64,000 nt of DNA from Weeksellaceae bacterium (GTDB taxonomy: Bacteria; Bacteroidota; Bacteroidia; Flavobacteriales; Weeksellaceae): positions 62,001 to 126,000 of the forward strand of contig JAIBEX010000021.1 in the NCBI GenBank assembly GCA_019459455.1, written 5' to 3'. The translations under genes were made by a program, and so were the position numbers. Under the pieces are notes generated by a model. That model made no database searches. It saw only the letters and a list, made by a program, of their open reading frames with translations, and was not told where the DNA came from. Shown here in pieces: positions 51,252 through 59,546 of the stretch (positions within the stretch are counted from its first letter, which is position 1; each line of letters opens with the position of its first letter).

Positions 51252-51887
51252 ATGCTTCAGATAAAATCATTCACCTTCAATCCCTTTTCGGAAAATACCT
51301 ATGTTGTTTTTAACGGCAATGGCAATGCATTCATCATTGATCCGGGTAATTTCAGCGAATCGGAAACAGCGCAACTTCAGAAATTTATAGTGGACCACAG
51401 TTTGACTGTTCAGAATATCCTTTTAACCCATGCCCATATTGACCATGTTTTGGGTCTGCAGTGGGCTTTTGATACATTTAATGTACCGGTCCTAATGCAT
51501 GACCTAGATCAGGAAATCCTGGACAGAAACCCTATGGATGCGAACCGGTTTGGCTTTTTCTTCAAGCCATTCATCGGCGAAATCCAGTATCTAAAAGAAA
51601 ATGACACGGTTTCACTGAACGCCGATACATTCCAGGTGCTGCATGTTCCCGGACATTCACCCGGAAGCATTGTATATTATTCAGAAGCCTCTAAACTGAT
51701 GATTTCCGGTGACGTCCTGTTTGAAGGCAGCATAGGAAGAACCGACCTGTACAAAGGAAATCATGAACAACTGATTGAGAACATCACCGCCAAACTTTTT
51801 CTTTTGGATGGGGATACGGAAGTTTACAGCGGACACGGAAACCCCACCTCAATAGGGTTTGAGAGGGACCATAATCCTTTTTTCTAA
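51252..51887 (+). CDS. MBL fold metallo-hydrolase (glyoxalase II-like)
   Basis: This 211-residue metallo-beta-lactamase-fold hydrolase has the two-metal site LLTHAHIDHVLGLQ (HxHxDH, near residue 58), LHVPGHSPGSIVYY, MISGDVLFEGSIGRTDLYKG and a final SGHGNPTSIGFE. It resembles the YcbL type of hydroxyacylglutathione hydrolase. The substrate is unknown. The start at 51252 (MLQIKSFTFNPF) is the usual family N-terminus. Confidence 0.93.
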   Translation: MLQIKSFTFNPFSENTYVVFNGNGNAFIIDPGNFSESETAQLQKFIVDHSLTVQNILLTHAHIDHVLGLQWAFDTFNVPVLMHDLDQEILDRNPMDANRFGFFFKPFIGEIQYLKENDTVSLNADTFQVLHVPGHSPGSIVYYSEASKLMISGDVLFEGSIGRTDLYKGNHEQLIENITAKLFLLDGDTEVYSGHGNPTSIGFERDHNPFF

Positions 51888-51931
51888 CCGGTTGCCATCG
51901 TATTGCCTCCAATCAAATGCCCGCAGTTACT

Positions 51932-52492
51932 TTATGCCTTCCACTTGATATTACAGCCCATGCTCGGTCGCTGCAGTTCCTCCTGAGGCGCGCCGGCCAA
52001 AAGGTTTTCAAAAGCGACGATTAAATCCTCACCGGTGATTTCTTTTTGGTTTCCGGGTCTGGAATCATCCATCTGACCACGGTAAATAAGATCCAGTTTT
52101 TCATCAAAAAAGAAAAAATCAGGAGTGCAGGCCGCGTCGTATGCTTTTGCAACAGCCTGGCTTTCATCATAGAGATAGGGAAAGTCAAATTTTCTTTCCA
52201 TCTGGAATTCCACCATTTTTTCGGGTGAATCTGCCGGATATTTTTCAACATCATTCGCGTTGATGGCAATGAATTCTATTCCTTTATCATTGTAATCCTC
52301 GTAAAGTTCAGCGATTTTATCAATCACATGCAGCACAAACGGGCAGTGGTTACACATGAAGATGACCAGCGTGCCTTTTTCACCCTTCAGTTCTTCCAGT
52401 GACTGGGTCTCATTGCTGTGCGAAGGATTCGGAAGTTCGAAAAAAGGAGCTTTCGTTCCGAGTTCTAACATATTGGAGGGAGTGTTTGCCAT
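51932..52492 (-). CDS. thioredoxin-like protein (AhpC/TSA-type redoxin)
   Basis: This 186-residue thioredoxin-fold protein has the ELGTKAPFFELPNPSHSN start and the redox motif IFMCNHCPFVLHVIDK (CxxC, near residue 46-52). It also has AINANDVEKYPADSP, the cis-Pro loop ACTPDFFFFDEKLDLIYRGQ, and a conserved Cys in the RPSMGCNIKWKA ending. It may be a peroxiredoxin or a disulfide reductase. It lies 2 bases after the miaA stop, in one transcript with miaA. Confidence 0.9.
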   Translation of the reverse strand: MANTPSNMLELGTKAPFFELPNPSHSNETQSLEELKGEKGTLVIFMCNHCPFVLHVIDKIAELYEDYNDKGIEFIAINANDVEKYPADSPEKMVEFQMERKFDFPYLYDESQAVAKAYDAACTPDFFFFDEKLDLIYRGQMDDSRPGNQKEITGEDLIVAFENLLAGAPQEELQRPSMGCNIKWKA

Positions 52493-52494
52493 TT

Positions 52495-53412
52495 TTATCT
52501 GTTTTGTGGTTTGATGTTCAGTTTATTGAGCAAAGATAAGGATTCCTGAAGGGAGTTTTCGAAATTAACCCAATGGATGTTTTCTTCTTTCCGGTACCAC
52601 GTCAGCTGGCGTTTTGCAAATCTCCGGGAATTCTTTCTTATTTCATCCAGGGCAAAATCCAGCGGCCACTCACTGTCGAAATAACGGAACAGTTCAGCAT
52701 AGCCTACGGTTTGCAGTGCGACATTCTCACGGAATGGAAGCAGCGATTTGGCTTCATCAAGTAAGCCGTCCTGCACCATCTGGCCCACCCGGCTGTTGAT
52801 TCTTTCGTAAATGATTTCCCGTGGCGCTTCAATCCCGATCCGGATCACTTCAAAATCCCGTTTCGGAGTATGTTCCGCTATATTTACGGTATAAGTTTTC
52901 CCGGTTTGCCAAATGATGTCGATCGCCCGCAGCAGCCTGCGGTGATTGTCCTTATCGACCAGTCTGTAGTATTCCGGATCGAGTTGCCGCAAAAGGTTCT
53001 GCAGGCCTGCAATGCCTTCGTTTCCAAATACATTTTCCAGCTTTTTTTGGTTTTCCAGGTTGGCCTCGGGTAAATCGTTAAGCCCCGCAAGTACCGCTTT
53101 CTCGTACATCATGCTTCCGCCCACCATCACTACTACCTCATGTTTCTTAAACAGTTCATCAATTTTTTTAAGCGCATCTTTTTCAAATTGGCCAATGGAA
53201 TAATAGTCCTTCACCGAAAGATGTCCGATGAAATGATGCGGAACCTCGCACAAGTCTTCAGCGGACGGGGTGGCAGTACCAATCTTCATTTCTTTGAAAA
53301 ACTGCCGGGAATCGCAGGAAATGATCTCGGTGTCGAAATACTTTGCAATTCCGATGGCCAGCTTTGTTTTGCCGATTCCGGTAGTTCCGATTACGGAGAT
53401 TAACTTTTTCAC
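52495..53412 (-). CDS. miaA: tRNA dimethylallyltransferase
   Basis: MiaA adds an isopentenyl group to A37 of tRNAs reading UNN codons. The 305-residue protein has KKLISVIGTTGIGKTKLAIG (P-loop, residues 2-21), ISCDSRQFFKEMKIGTATPS, GGSMMYEKAVLAGL, and the C-terminal RKNSRRFAKRQLTWYRKEEN. No ATG lies at the natural N-terminus, so the GTG at 53412 (GTG AAA AAG) is the best start. It is divergent from yicC at 53520. The thioredoxin-like gene follows after 2 bases. Confidence 0.93.
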   Translation of the reverse strand: MKKLISVIGTTGIGKTKLAIGIAKYFDTEIISCDSRQFFKEMKIGTATPSAEDLCEVPHHFIGHLSVKDYYSIGQFEKDALKKIDELFKKHEVVVMVGGSMMYEKAVLAGLNDLPEANLENQKKLENVFGNEGIAGLQNLLRQLDPEYYRLVDKDNHRRLLRAIDIIWQTGKTYTVNIAEHTPKRDFEVIRIGIEAPREIIYERINSRVGQMVQDGLLDEAKSLLPFRENVALQTVGYAELFRYFDSEWPLDFALDEIRKNSRRFAKRQLTWYRKEENIHWVNFENSLQESLSLLNKLNIKPQNR

Positions 53413-53494
53413 GGTGCAAATTTCCCATTTTTTTTTCAGAAAGCCGTTGTTTTGAAATATAAAGGACAAGGCCCGGGTTTCCTTCAATAATTTT

Positions 53495-53502
53495 TATCTT
53501 TG
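53495..53502 (+). promoter_or_regulatory. candidate -7 element of the yicC gene
   Basis: TATCTTTG matches TAnnTTTG and ends 17 bases before the ATG at 53520. Confidence 0.45.
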
Positions 53503-53519
53503 TTACCTAATTAAATTCT

Positions 53520-54377
53520 ATGATTTTATCCATGACCGGCTTCGGAAGAAGCGAAGGGGTCTTTGAAGGCAAAAAAATTACGGTCGATATCAAGTCTCTG
53601 AACAGCAAGTCGTTCGACCTGAACATCAAGATGCCGCTGCGGTACAAAGAGAAGGAGTTTGAGATCCGTAAGATGCTGAATGACCGTATCATGCGTGGAA
53701 AAGTAGACTGCTACATCACCATGGAAAACATGAACAGCTCTGGTGATACGGCTGTTAATGTGGAGCTTGTTAAATCATATATGGCGGAACTGAAGAACAT
53801 GGCTTCTGACGGTCCGGATTTCGAATATCTGAAAATGGCCGTGCGGATGCCCGATGCGATTTCTGCAAAAACAGATGAAATCAACGAAAATGAATGGGTC
53901 TTGCTGACACAGCTCCTGGAGGAAGCACTCATAAAATTTGCGAGTTTCAGGAAAACGGAAGGTGATATCCTGCATGAAGAGCTTAAAAGGAACATTCACA
54001 ACATTGAAACTTACCTTTCTATGGTGGTGCCGTATGAGGGAGTCCGTCTGGAGGCGGTAAGGGAACGGTATCAGAACACGCTGAAGGAGTTTGGGAACAT
54101 AGATGAGACGCGTTTCTATCAGGAACTGGCCTACTACACCGAAAAACTGGATATTTCTGAGGAAAAAGTCCGTTTGGTCCAGCACCTAAAATATTATACC
54201 GAGGTCATGAAGAATGAGAACCTGAACGGAAAAAAACTCGGTTTCATTTCTCAGGAAATTGGCCGGGAAATCAACACTTTAGGGTCAAAAGCAAACCACG
54301 CAGAAATACAGAAACTAGTCGTGATGATGAAGGATGACCTGGAAAAAATCAAAGAGCAGACGTTAAATGTTCTTTAG
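53520..54377 (+). CDS. YicC/YloC family endoribonuclease
   Basis: The 285-residue protein starts MILSMTGFGRSEG, the family signature. It has DIKSLNSKSFDLNIKMPLRY near residue 23, LVVMMKDDLEKIKEQTLNVL at the end and SQEIGREINTLGSKANHAEI near residue 240. YicC members cleave RNA, and in E. coli take part in sRNA (RyhB) decay. The guanylate kinase gene follows in the same direction, the same order seen in many bacteria. A hairpin at 54404 lies between them. Confidence 0.93.
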   Translation: MILSMTGFGRSEGVFEGKKITVDIKSLNSKSFDLNIKMPLRYKEKEFEIRKMLNDRIMRGKVDCYITMENMNSSGDTAVNVELVKSYMAELKNMASDGPDFEYLKMAVRMPDAISAKTDEINENEWVLLTQLLEEALIKFASFRKTEGDILHEELKRNIHNIETYLSMVVPYEGVRLEAVRERYQNTLKEFGNIDETRFYQELAYYTEKLDISEEKVRLVQHLKYYTEVMKNENLNGKKLGFISQEIGREINTLGSKANHAEIQKLVVMMKDDLEKIKEQTLNVL

Positions 54378-54403
54378 GATGAGGTTCAGACAGAACGGCA
54401 ATT

Positions 54404-54421
54404 TCACAGTTTGCGCTGTGA
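54404..54421 (+). other. hairpin between yicC and gmk without a clear T run
   Basis: TCACAG (54404-54409) pairs with CTGTGA (54416-54421) around TTTGCG, and AA/TT extend the stem with a bulge. No run of T follows directly. It may shape the gmk leader rather than end transcription. The near-consensus TATTTTTC lies shortly downstream. Confidence 0.3.
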
Positions 54422-54467
54422 GAAATCTTTGCGGTTAAAACATTATTTTTCGACATCATATATATTC

Positions 54468-55031
54468 ATGAATAAAGTTATCATTTTTTCAGCACCTTCC
54501 GGCAGCGGTAAGACTACATTGGTGAAACACTGTCTGCAAACATTTCCGCAACTGGCATTCTCAGTTTCATGTACGACCCGGAAGTCCCGCGGTACAGAAG
54601 AGGACGGCATCGATTATCATTTTATATCACCTGCTGAATTCAGGGAGAAAATTGCGGAGGATGCTTTTGTCGAATTTGAAGAAGTATATGCGGATAAATA
54701 TTACGGAACACTGAAGTCGGAAGTGGAACGGATTTGGGCTCAGGGTAAGGCCGTTATTTTTGATGTGGATGTGAAAGGCGGGGTTTCCCTGAAAAGATAT
54801 TTCGCGGATAAGGCACTTTCCATTTTTATCATGCCCCCCTCCATTGAAGAACTGGAAAAGAGACTGATTTCAAGGGGTACAGATGATGCTGCAACCATTA
54901 GAACCAGGATTGATAAAGCCCATGAAGAGTTGGCTTTCAAAGATAGATTTGATATTGCCATAGTCAATGATGATCTTGATAAAGCAAAAGAGCAGATTGT
55001 AGAAATCGTAGAAAACTTTCTTCGTTCATGA
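54468..55031 (+). CDS. gmk: guanylate kinase
   Basis: Gmk converts GMP to GDP with ATP. The 187-residue protein has KVIIFSAPSGSGKTTLVKHC (P-loop, residues 3-22), FSVSCTTRKSRGTEEDGIDY near residue 36 for GMP binding, EFEEVYADKYYGTLKSEVER near residue 70 and TIRTRIDKAHEELAFKDRFD. The Met at 54468 is chosen because an upstream frame adds 19 residues through a hairpin. The last four bases overlap the next gene. Confidence 0.95.
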   Translation: MNKVIIFSAPSGSGKTTLVKHCLQTFPQLAFSVSCTTRKSRGTEEDGIDYHFISPAEFREKIAEDAFVEFEEVYADKYYGTLKSEVERIWAQGKAVIFDVDVKGGVSLKRYFADKALSIFIMPPSIEELEKRLISRGTDDAATIRTRIDKAHEELAFKDRFDIAIVNDDLDKAKEQIVEIVENFLRS

Positions 55032-55759
55032 GGATTGCAATCATCGGTTGCGGTTGGGTAGGCAATAGGTTAGTCAAATTCCTGACAGAGAAAGACCACC
55101 AGGTTATTGCTACTACGACTTCGTCTGAAAAAATTCCGGAACTTCAGTCCTTGGGCGCGGAAGTTCATTTGCTCGACTTTGGAAAAAATTATAAACAGGA
55201 TTTTTTAAAGTCAGCCGACGTAGCCATTTTCAGCATGCCCATCTCGCGCGACAGTTGGTTTGAGGGTTTCAAGAAATTGGAAAGCACATTTCCAAAAACA
55301 TTGCTTTTCAGTTCTACTGGAATTTACCCACTGAAAAACGGTATTTTTACGGAAGACGATGAATATGATTTACGTAGCGATATCCTTGTTGCAGAGAACG
55401 TGGTCCTTGATAAGTTTCCGCAGACAACAGTTCTGCGCTTTGGTGGTTTGATGGGAGATGAAAGGTCCCTGCAAAACTTTTTCAGCCGTAAAAAACCGCC
55501 GCATCCGGAAAAAAAGGTCAACTATGTACACTATGCGGATATTTTACCCATTGTGGAACTGTTTTTGACCTCTGAACCGCACCATAAATTCTACAATATT
55601 GTGGCTCCCGAACATCCGGCGATAGGGGAGATTTTAAATATAGAAACAGAGGGTAAGTCTGCTCAGCCAGACGACGTTAACGACAGGATTGTTTCTTCCC
55701 GGCGCCTTATTCAAGAATTTAATTATACATTTATTCATCCGAATCCTAAATATTTTTAA
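55028..55759 (+). CDS. Rossmann-fold NAD(P)-dependent oxidoreductase/epimerase-like
   Basis: The 243-residue protein has the dinucleotide motif IIGCGWVGNRLVKFL (GxGxxG, residues 5-19) of the extended SDR kind. LLFSSTGIYPLKNG (Ser-Thr-x-x-x-Tyr region) follows near residue 97, then RFGGLMGDERSLQNFF, NYVHYADILPIVELFL and FYNIVAPEHP. It resembles YeeZ-type NAD-dependent epimerase relatives. Substrate unknown. It overlaps gmk by four bases and is followed 3 bases later by nadA. Confidence 0.88.
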   Translation: MRIAIIGCGWVGNRLVKFLTEKDHQVIATTTSSEKIPELQSLGAEVHLLDFGKNYKQDFLKSADVAIFSMPISRDSWFEGFKKLESTFPKTLLFSSTGIYPLKNGIFTEDDEYDLRSDILVAENVVLDKFPQTTVLRFGGLMGDERSLQNFFSRKKPPHPEKKVNYVHYADILPIVELFLTSEPHHKFYNIVAPEHPAIGEILNIETEGKSAQPDDVNDRIVSSRRLIQEFNYTFIHPNPKYF

Positions 55760-55762
55760 CCC

Positions 55763-56782
55763 ATGAGTATTCAAAATTTAGATAAAGCGAAATCAAATCT
55801 GCCGGTAAGGGGATTTCTTAAAATAGACGACCTCATTATACCTCAGGGAGCCGCTTTAGTGCAGGCCATCCTGGACCTTAAAAAAGAAAAGAACGCAGTG
55901 ATTCTGGCACATTATTATCAACCACCGGCCATCCAGGACATCGCCGATTTTTTGGGAGACTCGCTTCAGTTAGCGAGACAGGCTAAAGATACCGACGCCG
56001 ATATGATTGCCTTTTGCGGCGTCCATTTCATGGCAGAAGCGGCAAAAATACTGAACCCAACTAAAAAAGTGGTACTTCCGGACACGCAGGCCGGCTGTTC
56101 ACTTGCGGACGGCTGCAGTGATGAAGGCCTTCGGGCCATGCGCGCGCAGTATCCAAATGCGCTTATCGCCACCTACATCAACTGTAATGCGGAAACCAAA
56201 GCAGAATCGGACATCATTGTAACGAGTTCCAACGCGGAGACCATTATAAAATCCTTACCCCAGGACCGCCCAATTATTTTCGCACCCGATAAAAACCTTG
56301 GCGCCTGGCTGACAAAAAAAACCGGCCGCGACATGATTCTCTGGGACGGAAGCTGTATTGTCCATGAAGCCTTTTCCATGGAAAGGATTGCAACACAACT
56401 TGCGGACAATCCTGACGCAAAACTCATTGCGCACCCCGAAAGTGAATCGGCAGTGCTGGATTTGGCTCATTTTATCGGATCAACGTCCGCATTGCTGAAT
56501 TATGTGGAAAAAGACGACAGTCAGAAATTCATTGTCGCTACGGAAGAAGGAATCCTGCACGAAATGAAGAAGCGCGCCCCTCATAAAGAACTTATACCGG
56601 CACTTGTTTTTGATGAAAGCTGCAACTGCTCCGAATGTTTTTATATGAAGCGAAACACGATGGAAAAACTTTACCTGTGCATGAAATACGAACTGCCGGA
56701 AATTTTAATTGAAGAAGACCTGCGCTTAAGGGCTTTGAAGCCTATTGAAACCATGCTGGAAATGAGTAAAACGATTAAATGA
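55763..56782 (+). CDS. nadA: quinolinate synthase A
   Basis: NadA condenses iminoaspartate with dihydroxyacetone phosphate to quinolinate for NAD synthesis, using a [4Fe-4S] cluster. The 339-residue protein has ILAHYYQPPAIQDIADFLGD (residues 48-67), FCGVHFMAEAAKILNP, LPDTQAGCSLADGC and HPESESAVLDLAHFIGSTSA. Candidate cluster ligands are Cys112 or Cys85, Cys198 (WDGSCIVHE) and the CNCSEC group at 287-292. It lies 3 bases after the Rossmann gene in the gmk group. nadB and nadC are not in the window. Confidence 0.95.
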   Translation: MSIQNLDKAKSNLPVRGFLKIDDLIIPQGAALVQAILDLKKEKNAVILAHYYQPPAIQDIADFLGDSLQLARQAKDTDADMIAFCGVHFMAEAAKILNPTKKVVLPDTQAGCSLADGCSDEGLRAMRAQYPNALIATYINCNAETKAESDIIVTSSNAETIIKSLPQDRPIIFAPDKNLGAWLTKKTGRDMILWDGSCIVHEAFSMERIATQLADNPDAKLIAHPESESAVLDLAHFIGSTSALLNYVEKDDSQKFIVATEEGILHEMKKRAPHKELIPALVFDESCNCSECFYMKRNTMEKLYLCMKYELPEILIEEDLRLRALKPIETMLEMSKTIK

Positions 56783-56880
56783 TGTGAGAATTGTGATGTG
56801 ATGATTTGCTTCAAAACGTTATAACTTTATCATAATTGTAGAATATACAGCATATTAAGTCTTCATCATCTGCAAAAAAA

Positions 56881-57255
56881 ATGAAAGAAATGACCTCCAA
56901 AATCCTTCTTGAAAACCTGAAAATATTCGCGTATCACGGAGTTCTGCCCGAAGAAACGATCCTCGGAACGTACTACATTATCAATGTGGAAGTTCATGCT
57001 GATCTTTGGAAGGCTTCTGAAAGTGATGATTTGAAGGATACGATTAACTATGCTGTAATCAACAGCATCATTCATGAGGAAATGAAGGTTCCATCAAAAC
57101 TCTTGGAACATGTCATTGGCCGCATTTTTAATAGATTGGAATATGCTTTTCCACGAATTTCCTTTATCAGGGTCAGGCTTACCAAGACCAATCCGCCCAT
57201 GCAGGGAGAAATGCACGGCGTAAGCGTGGAAATGGAAAAACAATGCAATAAGTAA
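56881..57255 (+). CDS. folB: dihydroneopterin aldolase FolB
   Basis: FolB cleaves dihydroneopterin in folate synthesis. The 124-residue protein has the family marks KILLENLKIFAYHGVLPEET (residues 7-26) and GTYYIINVEV, with DTINYAVINSIIHEEM in the middle. Near the end are VIGRIFNRLEYAF and IRVRLTKTNPPM, with the catalytic Lys in LTKTNPP. It follows nadA by 98 bases. The Met at 56881 or at 56893 may be the start. Confidence 0.93.
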   Translation: MKEMTSKILLENLKIFAYHGVLPEETILGTYYIINVEVHADLWKASESDDLKDTINYAVINSIIHEEMKVPSKLLEHVIGRIFNRLEYAFPRISFIRVRLTKTNPPMQGEMHGVSVEMEKQCNK

Positions 57256-57269
57256 GGGTTATTTGCAGT

Positions 57270-58646
57270 TTGTATAAAAATTCACCATTGAAAATCCTCA
57301 ATTTTCTTTTCTTACTTTTCTTTTTCTGCATCGGAGCGCAGGAGCAGCCTCCTGCTCATGATTTTCCGCGCATCCGTTCATCGGTTGCAGTTCCAGTGCG
57401 GATTCCGCTATCGGAAATTTCTTCCCTCGTCAATGCCTCTGTAAAGGATTTAATCTTTGAAGATCAGTCGTATACCGATAACAACAACGACCAGTTTAAG
57501 GTAAAAGTCTGGAAAACCCGGCCAATACGACTTGTTGGCGGCACGAAACAGAACCTCCTGATCGAGGTCCCGCTCAGAATCTGGGCGGAAAAAGGCATTG
57601 GAACCCTGGGTGTCTATTCCTACCAAAACACCAACTTCGAGACCGTGATGTATTTCAATACAGAGATTGCTTTACTGAATAATTGGACCATGGTGACTAA
57701 AACGTCGCCCATGGGTTTCAAATGGGTCAGTAAACCCATGCTGGACTTTGGTAAGATTAAGATTCCCGTAACTAATATGGTGGAAGCAAGCCTTAGAAAA
57801 CAGCAGTTGGAATTCAGTAAGAAAATTGATGAGCTTATGCTCCGGCAGCTCGACCTCCAACCTTATGCCGTACTGGCGTGGAACCAGTTTGCACAGCCTT
57901 TCCATGTATCGGAAGAGTACAGCACCTGGCTTAAGATTACACCGGTGGGTGTGAAGGTAACGCCCCTGGTTTTTTACGGAAATGCTATTGATGTGAATAT
58001 CGGAATCGATACCTATTCCGAAACCTTCACCGGAAATAAGCCACAGGCGGCTACCCTAGTAAAGAAAGTTCAGGATTTCGCTTCGGTTCCGTCTCTTCCC
58101 GACCGTTTTTTGCTGCAGACTACGGCAAATATTCCGTTTAGCGAGGCAACGCGTATTGGCCAACAGCTGTTCCTCGATAGGGAATTCGATTTCCTCGAAG
58201 GAAAGTCGAAGATAAAAATTAACGGCGTTAAAGTTTACGGAGAGCTGGATCGGGTCATCATTGAGGCCACGACAGCAGGGACGGTGGATGGAACGTCGGT
58301 TATTTCGGGAATTCCTGTTTACGATGAGGTGAAGAGAATGATCGTACTGTCGGATACCACCTTTAAACTTAAAACTAAAAACATTCTGCAGAAAGGTGCA
58401 GCGCTTCTTTTTCGGAACCGGATTGTTAATATGATTGAAGAGGAATACGGCATTCCGACAGCAGAAATAGAGGATATGGCCAGGAAAGGTATTCACGAAA
58501 GTTTCAACAGGGAATATTATAAAGGTTTGAAAATGAGCGGTAAAGTTCTGAATCTGAAGCCTTCAAAAATAATCATGAACCCTAATGGTCTGACCGCTGT
58601 TATTGATACCGAAGCACAGCTACACCTTATGGTGCAAGGGCTGTAA
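57270..58646 (+). CDS. DUF4403 family secreted/outer-envelope protein
   Basis: The 458-residue protein has an N-terminal signal (LKILNFLFLLFFFCIGAQEQ) and a DUF4403 domain over the rest (IRSSVAVPVRIPLSEISSLV; LLIEVPLRIWAEKGIGTLGV; LKITPVGVKVTPLVFYGNAI; GKVLNLKPSKIIMNPNGLTA). The pattern resembles a lipid-binding TULIP-like fold, which is inference. No ATG lies at the N-terminus. The start is either TTG at 57270 or TTG at 57288, the latter giving MKILNFLFLLFFFCIG. It follows folB by 14 bases. Confidence 0.85.
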   Translation: MYKNSPLKILNFLFLLFFFCIGAQEQPPAHDFPRIRSSVAVPVRIPLSEISSLVNASVKDLIFEDQSYTDNNNDQFKVKVWKTRPIRLVGGTKQNLLIEVPLRIWAEKGIGTLGVYSYQNTNFETVMYFNTEIALLNNWTMVTKTSPMGFKWVSKPMLDFGKIKIPVTNMVEASLRKQQLEFSKKIDELMLRQLDLQPYAVLAWNQFAQPFHVSEEYSTWLKITPVGVKVTPLVFYGNAIDVNIGIDTYSETFTGNKPQAATLVKKVQDFASVPSLPDRFLLQTTANIPFSEATRIGQQLFLDREFDFLEGKSKIKINGVKVYGELDRVIIEATTAGTVDGTSVISGIPVYDEVKRMIVLSDTTFKLKTKNILQKGAALLFRNRIVNMIEEEYGIPTAEIEDMARKGIHESFNREYYKGLKMSGKVLNLKPSKIIMNPNGLTAVIDTEAQLHLMVQGL

Positions 58647-58688
58647 GCATTTTTTCAGTAAATTATTTTTTAAAAATAAATAAAAGGT

Positions 58689-58696
58689 TATATTTG
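58689..58696 (+). promoter_or_regulatory. candidate -7 element of tRNA-Cys
   Basis: TATATTTG matches TAnnTTTG and ends 11 bases before the tRNA 5' end. Confidence 0.5.
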
Positions 58697-58707
58697 CACA
58701 CCCAAAT

Positions 58708-58778
58708 GGTTCTTTGGCCGAGTGGTTAGGCAGTGGTCTGCAACACCACGTACAGCGGTTCGAATCCGCTAGGAACCT
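58708..58778 (+). tRNA. tRNA-Cys (GCA)
   Basis: The 71-base tRNA folds as a full cloverleaf. The acceptor GGTTCTT pairs with AGGAACC (one wobble), the D arm is GCC/GGC, and the anticodon arm is GTGGT/ACCAC with loop CTGCAAC. The T arm is AGCGG/CCGCT with TTCGAAT. The anticodon GCA is at 58740-58742. The discriminator base is T, as in cysteine tRNAs. CCA is not encoded. A terminator follows at 58782. Confidence 0.96.
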
Positions 58779-58781
58779 CAT

Positions 58782-58816
58782 AGGCGAGTAATTGTTAATC
58801 AATTACTTGCCTTTTT
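58782..58816 (+). terminator. rho-independent terminator of tRNA-Cys
   Basis: AGGCGAGTAATTG (58782-58794) pairs with CAATTACTTGCCT (58800-58812) with one wobble around TTAAT, then a T run. Confidence 0.85.
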
Positions 58817-58937
58817 ATTTTAAGAGTTTTTATTGTTTTTAACACTCCGTTAACACTTGTTTGGTTCCAAATTTGGCATTACCCTGTCAACTGTGAAATG
58901 CAGTAAACATTTTTAATTAGAATTAAAAATTAGAATT

Positions 58938-59486
58938 ATGAAGAATATATTATTAGCAGGAGCGGTGTCAGTTTTAATGTTGACTGCCTGTAAAAAAGAC
59001 AATCAAGTAGCGGAAAAATCACTGGAGCAGCAGAAAATTGAATTTCAACAGCGTCAGTTAGAGATAGAGAAACAGAAATTGGCCATTGAAAAAGAGAGAA
59101 TGGCATATGAAACACAGAAAAAAGCAGACAGTGTTGCCGAAGTACAACAGGCACGACAGGCCAGGGCTTCTTCAGCAAGAACCAACGTTGTTCGCGAAAC
59201 CAAAACTGTTTATGTGGATAATACACCAAGATACAGTTCATCGGGATCAAATTCAAGTTCAGGTAACAATACCGGAACCGTGCAGCAGGCTCCACAAAAA
59301 CAAGGCATGAGCCATACCGCTAAGGGTACCATTGTTGGTGCAGTGACCGGTGCAGCAGCGGGTGCACTTTTGAATAAGAAAAGCAGAGCCGGGGGTGCTG
59401 TAGTTGGAGGTATCATTGGTGGTGCAACAGGATATACCATCGGTAGATCAGTTGACAAAAAGCAAGGAAGAATACCCAGCAATTAA
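58938..59486 (+). CDS. lipoprotein with coiled coil and YMGG-like glycine zipper
   Basis: The 182-residue product starts MKNILLAGAVSVLMLTACKK, a lipoprotein signal with Cys18. A coiled coil rich in Glu, Gln and Lys follows (about 25-75, KIEFQQRQLEIEKQKLAIEK), then a Ser/Gly/Asn linker (about 100-115). Last is a glycine-zipper region (about 128-172, GTIVGAVTGAAAGALL, AVVGGIIGGATGYTIGRSV) that likely inserts in a membrane. Function unknown. A 10-base palindrome CCAAATTTGG lies at 58867-58876 upstream. It is monocistronic with terminator at 59511. Confidence 0.88.
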   Translation: MKNILLAGAVSVLMLTACKKDNQVAEKSLEQQKIEFQQRQLEIEKQKLAIEKERMAYETQKKADSVAEVQQARQARASSARTNVVRETKTVYVDNTPRYSSSGSNSSSGNNTGTVQQAPQKQGMSHTAKGTIVGAVTGAAAGALLNKKSRAGGAVVGGIIGGATGYTIGRSVDKKQGRIPSN

Positions 59487-59510
59487 CAGAAACAACAATC
59501 ATACAATAGA

Positions 59511-59541
59511 AAAGACTGCTTATTTTTAAGCAGTTTTTTTT
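59511..59541 (+). terminator. rho-independent terminator of the glycine-zipper gene
   Basis: ACTGCTTA (59515-59522) pairs with TAAGCAGT (59527-59534) around TTTT, then more T. The M3 peptidase stop on the other strand lies just past it. Confidence 0.85.
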
Positions 59542-59546
59542 GGTTT

